Origin: Bacillota bacterium
GTDB taxonomy: Bacteria > Bacillota > Clostridia > Clostridiales > Clostridiaceae
Assembly (NCBI GenBank): GCA_023435985.1
Contig: JAEZKY010000187.1
Location: 1-16,747 of the forward strand
DNA: 16,747 bases
Reading direction: 5' to 3'
Shown: one piece after another, positions 6,991-14,335 of the stretch
Layout: each line of letters starts with the position of its first letter
Position numbering within the stretch: the first letter of the stretch is position 1
Made by a program: the position numbers and the translations under genes
The notes under the pieces: model-generated
What the model was told of the DNA's origin: nothing
What the model saw: only the letters and a program-made list of their open reading frames with translations
Database searches by the model: none

Positions 6991-7869
6991 ATGATAAATA
7001 GTATAAATAATTATAAAAATTATTTGTTAGAAAGTGGTAAAAGTGAAAATACTATATATGCATATGTGACAGATGTTAGTTTATATCTTAAATTTTTAAA
7101 TAGGAAAAAAATTGATTTGTATGAAAGTGATAAATTAACAATTATGTCGTATATACAAAATCTTATTAACCAAGGAAAATCAGAAAGATCTATAAATAGA
7201 ATAGTAATAAGCCTAAGAAATTTTTATTCATATTTAAAAAGCGAAGCATTAATAAATGAAGTCCCTAAAATAGAATATAAAAGTTCCAAAAATAATAGAA
7301 AATTGCCACAAATATTAACCATTGAAGAAGTAGATAAAATAATCAGAGTAGTAGAAAAAGATTGTTCTAAGGGTATAAGAGATAACGCTTTATTAGAACT
7401 CATGTATGCTACTGGGATGAAGGTGTCTGAACTTATTGGATTAAATGTAGATGATGTTAATCTCGATTTGAATTTTGTTAGATGTACAGATAATAAGCAT
7501 TTTGAAAGACTTATCCCTATAGGAAGAAGTGCATGCAAAGCATTATCAGAATATTTGAGTATAAGATATAAAATAGCACAGTGCGGAGTAAATAATGTTT
7601 TTGTAAATTTAAATGGAAATAAACTTACAAGACAAGGGATTTGGAGAATTGTTAAGGAATATTCTAGGAAAGCAGGTATTGATAAAGATGTTAATCTAAA
7701 TACCTTTAGGCATTCATTTGCAGTTCATTTGCTTCAAAATGGAGCAAATGTCAGAGCAGTGCAGAAATTACTCGGTAATCAAGTTCTAACATATATGGAC
7801 ACATATTATGAAATTATAAACAACGATAAGATTAACTATATATACATGCATACTCATCCAAGAGCTTGA
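6991..7869 (+). CDS. XerD-like tyrosine recombinase with degenerate active site
   Basis: A tyrosine recombinase-family protein of 292 residues, similar in length to XerC/XerD. It has an N-terminal SAM-like core-binding domain (about 1-85) and a C-terminal catalytic domain (about 105-285). Aligned by eye to E. coli XerD, four of six catalytic positions differ. Arg I is Lys144 (TGMKVSEL), the beta-hairpin Lys is Asn168 with Lys169 next to it, His of HxxR is Asn237 (NTFRHSFA), and the next His is Asn263 (LLGN). Arg240 and the nucleophile Tyr272 remain. It may bind DNA without cutting, or cut poorly. AGGAG precedes the ATG. It is not certain to be the chromosome-dimer XerD; another copy would be expected elsewhere. 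Confidence 0.85.
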   Translation: MINSINNYKNYLLESGKSENTIYAYVTDVSLYLKFLNRKKIDLYESDKLTIMSYIQNLINQGKSERSINRIVISLRNFYSYLKSEALINEVPKIEYKSSKNNRKLPQILTIEEVDKIIRVVEKDCSKGIRDNALLELMYATGMKVSELIGLNVDDVNLDLNFVRCTDNKHFERLIPIGRSACKALSEYLSIRYKIAQCGVNNVFVNLNGNKLTRQGIWRIVKEYSRKAGIDKDVNLNTFRHSFAVHLLQNGANVRAVQKLLGNQVLTYMDTYYEIINNDKINYIYMHTHPRA

Positions 7870-7924
7870 TATTTAGTTGCTGATGTAAATAACATACTTT
7901 AGAAATTGAGATATTGCCATTCAT

Positions 7925-7957
7925 TTGCCACTGACATTTTAAGTCAGTGGCAATTTT
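7925..7957 (+). terminator. Terminator after the XerD-like gene
   Basis: A perfect 11-bp, GC-containing stem (7925-7935 with 7943-7953) has a 7-nt loop and is followed by TTTT. Confidence 0.85.
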
Positions 7958-8147
7958 AAATTAATAACTAAAATATAATTTTTAAAAACCTTAAAATTAG
8001 TGAGAAAAATTAAATTGCATATAAAAGTAGAATAGAAAATAATTTTACATAAATAGGAAAAAAATAAAATAATTTCAATAAATATATTTAAATATTTCTA
8101 TCTATAATATATAATAAAGATAATTCAAACCACAGGAGGAGATAATG

Positions 8148-8354
8148 ATGAAATTAAGCGCTAGAAATCAGTTTCAAGGAAAAGTTGTTGAAATAAAAGA
8201 AGGAGCAGTAAATGCAACAGTAAAAATAGAAATTACAAAGGATATAGTTATTTCTTCTACTATTTCTATGGAAGCAGTAAAAGAGTTAGGATTAAAAGTA
8301 GGATCAGAAGCTACCGCAGTTATTAAAGCTACATCAGTTATGATTATGGCTTAA
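8148..8354 (+). CDS. mop: Molybdopterin-binding (molbindin, Mop) protein
   Basis: A single-TOBE-domain protein of 68 residues, the typical length of Mop/molbindin. The fold signature reads SARNQFQGKVVEIKEGAVNA, then ATVKIEI and the C-terminal AVIKATSVMIM. Molbindins assemble as small oligomers in the cytoplasm and bind molybdate or tungstate between subunits, acting as a store or buffer. There are two adjacent ATGs (8145 and 8148); AGGAGG at 8134-8139 is at the better distance (8 nt) from the second. It converges with modABC and shares their terminator. No copy of the 36-bp element found upstream of modA is seen before this gene. A TATAAT is at 8103-8108. Confidence 0.92.
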   Translation: MKLSARNQFQGKVVEIKEGAVNATVKIEITKDIVISSTISMEAVKELGLKVGSEATAVIKATSVMIMA

Positions 8355-8377
8355 GGTATAATATTAATACTTATAGC

Positions 8378-8426
8378 AAAAAAGCAATGAAAAATCTTTG
8401 AGATAGTGATTTTTCATTGCTTTTTT
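8378..8426. terminator. Bidirectional terminator between mop and modC
   Basis: A perfect 19-bp stem (8378-8396 with 8408-8426) has an 11-nt loop; six A begin the stem and six T end it, so it works in both directions. It separates mop from the 3' end of modC. Confidence 0.92.
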
Positions 8427-8467
8427 ATGTAATGTAATTTTGTGACGTTAATCTTTTTTACAAAGAT

Positions 8468-9511
8468 TCAAAAGCAAAATAGATTGTCTTTTGAAAAGGT
8501 TAAAGGAATGGTATCATTTAATGAAAAAGTCATATTCCTTTTCTCAAGTTTATATTCAATTAAAGTTGAAATAGGATTATCTCTATTTTTCATGTATAAA
8601 GTATATTCAAAGGGATTTTCTATAATATTATCAATTTGATATGAAAAAGTATTATCAGTATTACTGTTGGAAATCTCTATATCATGGGCGCGTATGCAAA
8701 TATATTGAACATTTTCAGGAACTTCATTATTCACTATAAACTCATGGCCCCAATTCTCAGCATAAATAGTATATTTTCCGATTTTTCTTGCTTTGGAAAT
8801 ATTTTTACATCCTGTTAAAGTTGCTTCACAAAGATTTTTGGGATGTTTAAATAAATTTTTTTTATCTCTTTTTTTTAGAGACTTCCCATTTTCATAAACA
8901 ATAATATCCTCGCAGACTCTATAGGCTTCTGCTATATCATGGGTTACAAAAATAACATTACCATTATAATTTTTCAAGATAGACATTAATTCTTTTTCTA
9001 AATTGTTTCTTAAGTGCTGATCCAATGCAGAAAAAGGTTCATCTAATAGTAGTATATCAGGAGAAATTATTAGTGCTCTAGCCAAGGCCACTCTCTGCTG
9101 CTGGCCTCCGGATAATTGCCATGGATAACGCTTTTCCAATCCAGAAAGACCTAGTCTTTTAATATAATCTTTACTTAGAGCTTTTTTTTCTGTATCTTTT
9201 AGGTTAGAAACACCAATCTCAATATTATCGATGATATTCATATTCGGAAATAAAGCATAATTTTGAAATAAGTATCCAACTTTTCTCTCTTGAGGAGTTA
9301 GATTAATTTTGGCATCAGAATTATAAAATATTTTGTTGTTGACCACTATTTTGCCTTGAGAAGGAGCTACTAATCCAGCTATTGATTTTAAGGTCATACT
9401 TTTTCCTGAACCAGATGCACCTAAAAAGCCTAAAATTCCATTTTCATGCTCAAAATGAACGTCTAGATTAAAGGAGGAAAGATGCTTTTCTATATCAATA
9501 TATAATGACAT
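8468..9511 (-). CDS. modC: Molybdate ABC transporter ATP-binding protein
   Basis: The ATPase of the molybdate importer, 347 residues. Walker A is GASGSGKS at residues 31-38, the Q-loop is Gln83, the signature is LSGGQ at 133-137, Walker B is ILLLDE ending at 158, and the switch His is in FVTHD. After about residue 225 comes the C-terminal regulatory region, which should carry a TOBE-like molybdate-binding fold; GCKNIS and ICIRAHDIEI fit that class. It starts 2 nt after the modB stop, and its GGAGG lies inside the last codons of modB, so translation is probably coupled. It is the last gene of modABC. Confidence 0.93.
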   Translation of the reverse strand: MSLYIDIEKHLSSFNLDVHFEHENGILGFLGASGSGKSMTLKSIAGLVAPSQGKIVVNNKIFYNSDAKINLTPQERKVGYLFQNYALFPNMNIIDNIEIGVSNLKDTEKKALSKDYIKRLGLSGLEKRYPWQLSGGQQQRVALARALIISPDILLLDEPFSALDQHLRNNLEKELMSILKNYNGNVIFVTHDIAEAYRVCEDIIVYENGKSLKKRDKKNLFKHPKNLCEATLTGCKNISKARKIGKYTIYAENWGHEFIVNNEVPENVQYICIRAHDIEISNSNTDNTFSYQIDNIIENPFEYTLYMKNRDNPISTLIEYKLEKRNMTFSLNDTIPLTFSKDNLFCF

Positions 9512-9513
9512 TG

Positions 9514-10188
9514 TTATGACCTCCTTCCCATAAGTTTAAGTTGAATCTCTGCCCAATAATTCATTAGTAATATTAAAATTAAGGATAAGACAACAATTAT
9601 AATTACCCAAAGAAGCGCTTTTTCCATATCTCCACCTTCAGCAGCAAAGAATATAGCAAGGGGCATAGTTTGGGTTTTACCAGGAATATTTCCAGCTAAC
9701 ATTAAAGTTGCACCAAATTCACCTATAGCTCTAGCAAAAGATAGAACTAATCCGCCTATAATACCGGGCATAGCAAGTGGGATAGAAATTTTATAAAATA
9801 TTTTAAACTCACTAAGGCCAAGAGTTCTAGCAGCAGAAAGAATGTTTATGTCTATTTGTTCAAAGGCAGCACGAGTAGTTCTATACATCATTGGAAAAGA
9901 TACTACGATAGCAGCTATTACTGTAGCACTCCAGCTGAAAATTATAGAGGTATTAAAAAGTTCTAATATTTTCCCAATGGGACCATTTTTACCGCAAATC
10001 AATAATAGAAAAAAACCTACGACAGTTGGTGGAAGAATTAATGGCAAGGTAAACAGTCCATCAATTATTCCTTTAGATTTTCCATTAAAATTTGCCATCC
10101 AGTAAGAGATTATAATACCTAAAAAAAATGTTACTACGGTTGAAAGAACAGCTGTTTCAACAGAAATCCTTAGGGGTGCAAAATCCAT
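9514..10188 (-). CDS. modB: Molybdate ABC transporter permease
   Basis: The inner-membrane subunit of the molybdate importer, 224 residues, with about five transmembrane helices. The EAA loop that docks on the ATPase is clear: SAARTLGLSEFKIFYKISIP followed by LAMPGIIGG. FARAIGEFGATLMLAGNIPG matches the conserved ModB block. GGAGG stands a few bases before the ATG. It is separated from modA by 111 bp containing a hairpin and is tightly joined to modC. Confidence 0.95.
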   Translation of the reverse strand: MDFAPLRISVETAVLSTVVTFFLGIIISYWMANFNGKSKGIIDGLFTLPLILPPTVVGFFLLLICGKNGPIGKILELFNTSIIFSWSATVIAAIVVSFPMMYRTTRAAFEQIDINILSAARTLGLSEFKIFYKISIPLAMPGIIGGLVLSFARAIGEFGATLMLAGNIPGKTQTMPLAIFFAAEGGDMEKALLWVIIIVVLSLILILLMNYWAEIQLKLMGRRS

Positions 10189-10219
10189 ATTAATTCCTCC
10201 TTACATAAATATACAATAA

Positions 10220-10270
10220 AGGCACATTAAAAATATAACCATCTTCGGTTTATAAATTCTATATGTGCCT
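10220..10270 (-). promoter_or_regulatory. Intergenic hairpin between modA and modB
   Basis: AGGCACAT and ATGTGCCT form a perfect 8-bp outer stem (10220-10227 with 10263-10270), with a smaller internal pairing around 10235-10253. Read on the minus strand it is followed only by TTATTG, so it is a leaky terminator at best. It could also protect the 3' end of modA mRNA, giving more binding protein than transporter. Confidence 0.5.
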
Positions 10271-10299
10271 AAATTTACAAAATAAATTAAATTATCATT

Positions 10300-11106
10300 T
10301 TAAGCTAAGCCATAACCATATTTCTCAAAAATCTTTTTACAGGTATCAGTATATAAGAAATCTTCAAAAGCTTTTGCAGCATCTTGATTCTTACTAGCTT
10401 TAATTATTCCAACTGGATATGTTATAGGTGAATGCTTGTCTTCTGGAACTGTATCAATAATCTTTGCATCGTTGCTGCTTAAAGCATCGCTTTTGTATAC
10501 AAACCCAATATCAGCATTACCAGAAGTTGACCAAGCAAGAACTTCTTTTACATCTTTTGCGAAAACAAGTTTTGGAGTTATAGCATCTTTGATACCGAGT
10601 TTTTGGAAAACTTCATCTGCATATTGTCCGGCAGGAACACTTTTTGGTTCTCCAACAGCAATTTTTTTAACTTTATCAGTAGTTAAATCTGAAAGTCCTG
10701 TTAAAGTGGTATCCTTTGGACCAACCATAACCAAATCATTTTTAACTAAGTCTTTTTTAGTATTCTCAAGTAATAAGGATTTATCATCTAAAGCTTTCAT
10801 TTGGCTTTGGCCTGCTGAAATAAAAATATCGCATGGAGCACCTTGTTCTATTTGTTGCTGTAAAGAACCAGAAGCACCAAAGTTGACAGTTAAAGTAACA
10901 TTAGGTTTAACTTTTTGATATTCAGTTTGAATATCACCCATTGCTTCCTTTAAACTTGCAGCTGCAGAAATATTCAATTCTACTGCAGGTTCACTGGATG
11001 AATTACCGCTAGATGCAGTAGTTGAAGCTTTTTGTGCACTGCATGAAATAATTGATACGGATAAAATCAAGGTCATTAATGTAGACAACATAATTCTTTT
11101 TTTCAT
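10300..11106 (-). CDS. modA: Molybdate-binding lipoprotein
   Basis: The extracytoplasmic substrate-binding protein of the molybdate importer, 268 residues. It has a lipoprotein signal with a KKR start, a hydrophobic core and the lipobox IISC, so Cys22 would be lipidated. A Ser/Thr-rich linker follows to about residue 40. Ligand-site blocks of the ModA family are visible: AAASLKEAM, NFGASGSLQQQI, AVGEPKSVPAGQYA and ADIGFVYKSDA. It binds molybdate, usually tungstate too. GAGG lies upstream of the ATG. It is first in modABC, and its 5' untranslated region contains the 36-bp repeat shared with the divergent operon. Confidence 0.95.
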   Translation of the reverse strand: MKKRIMLSTLMTLILSVSIISCSAQKASTTASSGNSSSEPAVELNISAAASLKEAMGDIQTEYQKVKPNVTLTVNFGASGSLQQQIEQGAPCDIFISAGQSQMKALDDKSLLLENTKKDLVKNDLVMVGPKDTTLTGLSDLTTDKVKKIAVGEPKSVPAGQYADEVFQKLGIKDAITPKLVFAKDVKEVLAWSTSGNADIGFVYKSDALSSNDAKIIDTVPEDKHSPITYPVGIIKASKNQDAAKAFEDFLYTDTCKKIFEKYGYGLA

Positions 11107-11141
11107 AAATAAAACCTCACATTCATATAATTAAATTCATT

Positions 11142-11177
11142 GTTATGTTTTATAATGTTTTGCTAAGTTTTATTGTG
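11142..11177. promoter_or_regulatory. 36-bp operator-like element, copy A (modA side)
   Basis: It matches copy B at 29 of 36 positions without gaps, in the same orientation on the plus strand. It consists of heptamers every 10 bp: TATGTTT (11144), AATGTTT (11154), TAAGTTT (11164) and a weaker TGTGATT (11174). One-turn spacing puts all units on the same DNA face, as for cooperative protein binding. It lies just downstream of the predicted modA start point, where a bound protein would block transcription. Confidence 0.7.
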
Positions 11178-11185
11178 ATTTATTA

Positions 11186-11217
11186 ATTATACTAGCATTA
11201 ATTATATTAAAAATCAA
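11186..11217 (-). promoter_or_regulatory. Predicted modA promoter
   Basis: On the minus strand TTGATT (11217-11212) and a perfect TATAAT (11191-11186) are separated by 20 nt, longer than ideal. The start point would be near 11179, leaving a leader of about 70 nt in which copy A of the 36-bp element covers roughly the first 37 bases. Confidence 0.5.
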
Positions 11218-11332
11218 TATAATTAAAATATTTTAATTGTATTATCTAGTTAATAATCATATGTAAAAAATATAGATAATATATCAATTAAAATAAGAAA
11301 AGCGTTTTTAATTGTATATTTATAAAATACTA

Positions 11333-11363
11333 TTGACAAACTAACTTATGGTGTTATTATAAT
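11333..11363 (+). promoter_or_regulatory. Promoter of the GTPase-ABC operon
   Basis: A perfect TTGACA (11333-11338) is followed by TATAAT at 11358-11363 (spacing 19) or TATTAT at 11355-11360 (spacing 16). Either places the start near 11367-11370, immediately before copy B of the 36-bp element. Confidence 0.7.
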
Positions 11364-11370
11364 AAATAAA

Positions 11371-11406
11371 GTTATGTTTAATTGTGTTTAGCTATGTTTT
11401 AATATG
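11371..11406. promoter_or_regulatory. 36-bp operator-like element, copy B (operon side)
   Basis: Second copy of the element, 229 bp from the first. Heptamers are TATGTTT (11373), TGTGTTT (11383), TATGTTT (11393) and a weaker TATGGTA (11403), again every 10 bp. It begins at the predicted start point of the operon, so the geometry relative to its promoter is the same as at modA although the element itself is not inverted. The obvious candidate ligand is the HTH-sensor protein encoded at 14336-15310. Confidence 0.7.
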
Positions 11407-11418
11407 GTATTATATTTA

Positions 11419-11470
11419 AGTTCTCAAAGAGGAGAATACATATGTATTAGATTCTTTGAGAGCTTTTTTT
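11419..11470 (+). terminator. Leader terminator with a two-codon ORF in its loop
   Basis: A 12-bp stem (11419-11430 with 11453-11464, one G-U pair) runs into seven T (11464-11470), a textbook terminator about 100 nt after the predicted start. The loop holds AGAGGAG (11428-11434), then ATG TAT TAG at 11442-11450, set in a 14-bp palindrome AATACATATGTATT. A ribosome starting there would cover part of the stem and favour read-through. The unit could be an attenuator or the end of a short regulatory RNA. Confidence 0.75.
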
Positions 11471-11540
11471 GTGAAATTCAAAAGTAAAGGAGTGGGATGA
11501 ACAGATTAGAATACAAGAAAAAAGTTTTTATGGTGTGAGG

Positions 11541-11657
11541 ATGGTATTGATAAGTGAGGGGATTTCATATAGATATGATATAGGTTGGGAGTTAAAAATA
11601 AAAAAACAAATTTGTGAAAAATTAAATAAAGGAACTATATTTAATTATCACAAATAA
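11541..11657 (+). CDS. Possible small leader ORF overlapping the GTPase-ABC gene
   Basis: A 38-residue frame ending SEGISYRYDIGWELKIKKQI-type sequence and a basic C-terminus; its stop overlaps the next ATG as TAATG, the classic arrangement for translational coupling. The frame is open back to 11475 without a good start. GAGG at 11537-11540 would best serve the TTG at 11547 (36 residues). A second small frame, MNRLEYKKKVFMV at 11497-11538, has AGGAG upstream and ends just before this one, in the frame one base away. It may be a real small gene, a leader peptide, or the remnant of a frameshifted gene. I do not recognise it. Confidence 0.3.
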   Translation: MVLISEGISYRYDIGWELKIKKQICEKLNKGTIFNYHK

Positions 11658-11671
11658 TGGGGGGGATAAGT

Positions 11672-13195
11672 GTGAAATTTGTTACATTTTCAGGACCCCC
11701 ATCATCTGGAAAAACTTCTGTTATATTGAAAGCTATTGAATGTTTAAAAAGTGATGGGAAAAAAATTGGTGTAATCAAATTTGATTGTCTGACAACTTAT
11801 GATGATTTACTTTATAAAAAAGCAGGAATTGATATTATGGTAGGGTTGGCTGGAAATCTCTGTCCAGATCATTTCTATATAAGCAATATTGATGATGTTG
11901 TTAAGCATGGTACAGAAAAAGGCTTTGACTTATTAATAAGTGAGAGTGCAGGATTGTGCAATAGATGTTCACCTCATATAAAAGATATTTTGGCAATATG
12001 TGTGATAGATAATTTATCTGGAGTAAATACACCAAAAAAAATTGGCCCAATGTTAAAATTTGCAGATGTTATAGTAATAACTAAAGGTGACATAGTATCT
12101 CAGGCTGAAAGAGAAGTATTTGCTTTTATGGTTAGAGAAGTAAATCCAAAAGCAAAAATATTATACGTTAATGGTCTTACTGGACAAGGTGCCTATGAAT
12201 TAAGTTTAAATCTAAAAGATGCTAAATCAATAGAAAGCCTTGAAGGAGAAAAATTGAGGTTTACAATGCCATCAGCATTGTGTTCATATTGTCTAGGAGA
12301 AACAATAATAGGAGAAGATTATCAAACTGGTAATACAAAAAAAATTAATTTTCAAGAATTTAAAGGTAAAATTCAAATTAAGGAAAATTACTTGGGAGAT
12401 AAAGATGAAATAAAAAAAGCAGATAATGCAATTATTAAATCTATTACTATAATAGGTGGATATGATAAAAATAGAAAAAAGGAAGAAATAGAATTAACAA
12501 TAAACTGTGGTGAAGTAATCTGTATAGTCGGACCAACTGGTTCAGGAAAGAGTAGGTTACTTGAAGACATCGAGTGTATTGCAAAGGGGGATACACCAAC
12601 AGGAAGGATTATAAGGATAAATGGCGAAAATATAAATGATGGAAAGCTGGTTGCTGAGTTATCTCAAAATATGAATTTTGTAATGGATGTGTCAGTAGAA
12701 GAATTTATACAATTACATGCTAAGAGCAGAGAAATTAGCGGAATTAAAGCTATTACTGATAAAATAATAAGATATGCAAATGAGCTTGCGGGAGAACAGT
12801 TTAACTATGATATACCTATAACATCATTAAGTGGTGGACAGTCTAGAGCATTAATGATTGCAGATACAGCTTTTTTAAGTATTTCTCCAATTGTTCTTAT
12901 TGATGAGATTGAAAATGCAGGAGTAGATAGAAGCAGAGCGCTGGAGTTATTAGTTAAAGAGGGAAAAATAGTTTTTGTATCTACTCATGATCCCATATTG
13001 GCATTGCTTGGAGATAAAAGAATAATAATAAAAAATGGAGCCATAGGTAAAATAATAACGACTCAAAAGAAAGAGAAAGATAATTTAAAGATTATGAAAC
13101 AAATTGATAATAAGATGTTAGAGCTTAGAAATGCTTTAAGAAATGGAAAAATAATAGACTGGAATATGAAAGAATATTTTAAGGCAGATGAATAA
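11672..13195 (+). CDS. Fusion of a UreG/HypB-like GTPase and an ABC ATPase
   Basis: A soluble protein of 507 residues with two nucleotide-binding domains. The N-terminal half (about 1-210) resembles metal-delivery GTPases: P-loop GPPSSGKTS at 8-16, LISESAG as the switch II strand, and TKGD at 137-140 for guanine. Cysteine motifs lie at CPDH (64-67, like the CPH of UreG), CNRC (96-99) and CSYC (204-207). The C-terminal half (about 250-445) is a full ABC domain: Walker A GPTGSGKS at 287-294, LSGGQ at 386-390, Walker B with Asp411-Glu412, and switch His439; a charged helical tail follows. No transmembrane segment is present. The start is GTG with a G-run 6 nt upstream; ATG 11657 is in frame (512 residues) but has no ribosome site. 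The fusion suggests energy-driven metal or cofactor handling. The exact role is unknown. Confidence 0.85.
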   Translation: MKFVTFSGPPSSGKTSVILKAIECLKSDGKKIGVIKFDCLTTYDDLLYKKAGIDIMVGLAGNLCPDHFYISNIDDVVKHGTEKGFDLLISESAGLCNRCSPHIKDILAICVIDNLSGVNTPKKIGPMLKFADVIVITKGDIVSQAEREVFAFMVREVNPKAKILYVNGLTGQGAYELSLNLKDAKSIESLEGEKLRFTMPSALCSYCLGETIIGEDYQTGNTKKINFQEFKGKIQIKENYLGDKDEIKKADNAIIKSITIIGGYDKNRKKEEIELTINCGEVICIVGPTGSGKSRLLEDIECIAKGDTPTGRIIRINGENINDGKLVAELSQNMNFVMDVSVEEFIQLHAKSREISGIKAITDKIIRYANELAGEQFNYDIPITSLSGGQSRALMIADTAFLSISPIVLIDEIENAGVDRSRALELLVKEGKIVFVSTHDPILALLGDKRIIIKNGAIGKIITTQKKEKDNLKIMKQIDNKMLELRNALRNGKIIDWNMKEYFKADE

Positions 13196-13282
13196 AAAAA
13201 TGAAAAGGTTTCAGAAAGCAAGGGTAGAGTAATGGCTTTAAAGTTTTAATTGCTAATTGTATAAACGACTGGAGGCATAAGT

Positions 13283-14236
13283 ATGGGGAAGATAAAAAAT
13301 ATTATTGATAAATCAGAATATGATGTACTTGGACTATTACCATGCCCAATTAAAGTACCAATAGAAGCTGAATTTAATCAAATGGTAAATAATTTGGAAA
13401 ACGAGTGTGATTTTAAATATCTTGTGGAAGGTAATGCTAATTATGATGTTATGTGGATGGATGAGTCGTCGCATATACCATCTAAAGAAGAATTACCTAA
13501 AATTATCATAAGTGCTGGAGTAAATAGCTTTTATAGAGAAGATTTTAGAAGAAAAGCTATACAAGATAATTACTTTGAAAAAATTAGTTTAATTGAAGAA
13601 AGTAAAGATGAATTTAGTGATTTAGAAGGTAATTATTATATTATGGCATTAAACTATTTAGTTATGGTAGTGGATCTAACTAAATTAAATAACAGAGATA
13701 TTCCTAAATCATGGGAAGAACTTTTAAATAGTGAGTTCAAAAAAGAAGTTGCTATAAGAGGAAAGCAAGGAAAGTATTGTGAAACAACTCTTTTAGCTAT
13801 ATACAAAGATTATGGTATGGATGGAATAAAAAAGTTAAAGGAGCTTGTTGCTTTTGGTGGACATCCAGCAGAAATGGTAAAAAACATAGGGAAAGGAATT
13901 GAGAATTCACCAACAATAAGTGTCATTCCATATTTCTATGCAAAATTATTAAAACATAATAAAAATGCTCAAATTATATGGCCCAAAGAAGGTGCAATAG
14001 TTAGTCCGGTAACTTTGCTGGTTCAAAGCGATATTACAAAAAGCTTAGAAAAAGTTGTGGGATTTTTTCTTAGTGAAGAGGTAAGAAATATATGTAAGAA
14101 TGCATCATTACCACATCCAATAGATTATATAGAATATCTAAAGGAGAATAATTACAAATTAAATTGGTTAGGATGGGATTTTATAAAGAATAATAAAGTA
14201 AATAAATTATTATTAGAATTGAATTCATATTTTTAA
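13283..14236 (+). CDS. Cytoplasmic substrate-binding-protein-like protein
   Basis: A 317-residue protein resembling type II periplasmic binding proteins of the iron/Fbp or general extracellular solute class. The pattern is YDVLGLLPCPIKVPIEAEF near the N-terminus, ALNYLVMVVDLTKL with IPKSWEELLNSEFKKEVAI (typical of this fold), ISVIPYFYAKLL, and a C-terminal block KVVGFFLSEEV. There is no signal peptide or lipobox, so it should stay in the cytoplasm, unlike transport partners. GGAGG lies 7 nt before the ATG, and it follows the GTPase-ABC gene by 87 bp with no terminator. It may present a metal or oxyanion to the fused ATPase, or sense it. Assignment to the fold is by recognition of pieces; the ligand is unknown. 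Confidence 0.7.
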   Translation: MGKIKNIIDKSEYDVLGLLPCPIKVPIEAEFNQMVNNLENECDFKYLVEGNANYDVMWMDESSHIPSKEELPKIIISAGVNSFYREDFRRKAIQDNYFEKISLIEESKDEFSDLEGNYYIMALNYLVMVVDLTKLNNRDIPKSWEELLNSEFKKEVAIRGKQGKYCETTLLAIYKDYGMDGIKKLKELVAFGGHPAEMVKNIGKGIENSPTISVIPYFYAKLLKHNKNAQIIWPKEGAIVSPVTLLVQSDITKSLEKVVGFFLSEEVRNICKNASLPHPIDYIEYLKENNYKLNWLGWDFIKNNKVNKLLLELNSYF

Positions 14237-14335
14237 TTTTGATTTGTCTAGTTTAAATCAGGTAAATTATGAATTACTAGAAATTCTTACTCCTAAATGC
14301 TAAAATAAGATATTATAGAGAAGGAGGGAAGTTCT

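Noticed and set aside
8442..8639. A 65-codon plus-strand frame after the mop terminator
   Set aside because: It lies mostly antisense to the modC 3' end, has no ribosome site and no family resemblance.
10436..10918. A 160-codon open frame on the plus strand opposite modA
   Set aside because: Shadow of modA codon use; no ribosome site and the opposite strand encodes a clear lipoprotein.
11419..11470. Leader structure as a molybdenum-cofactor riboswitch
   Set aside because: The Moco RNA motif is larger and has conserved internal loops; here only a simple terminator stem, a palindrome and a mini-ORF are visible.
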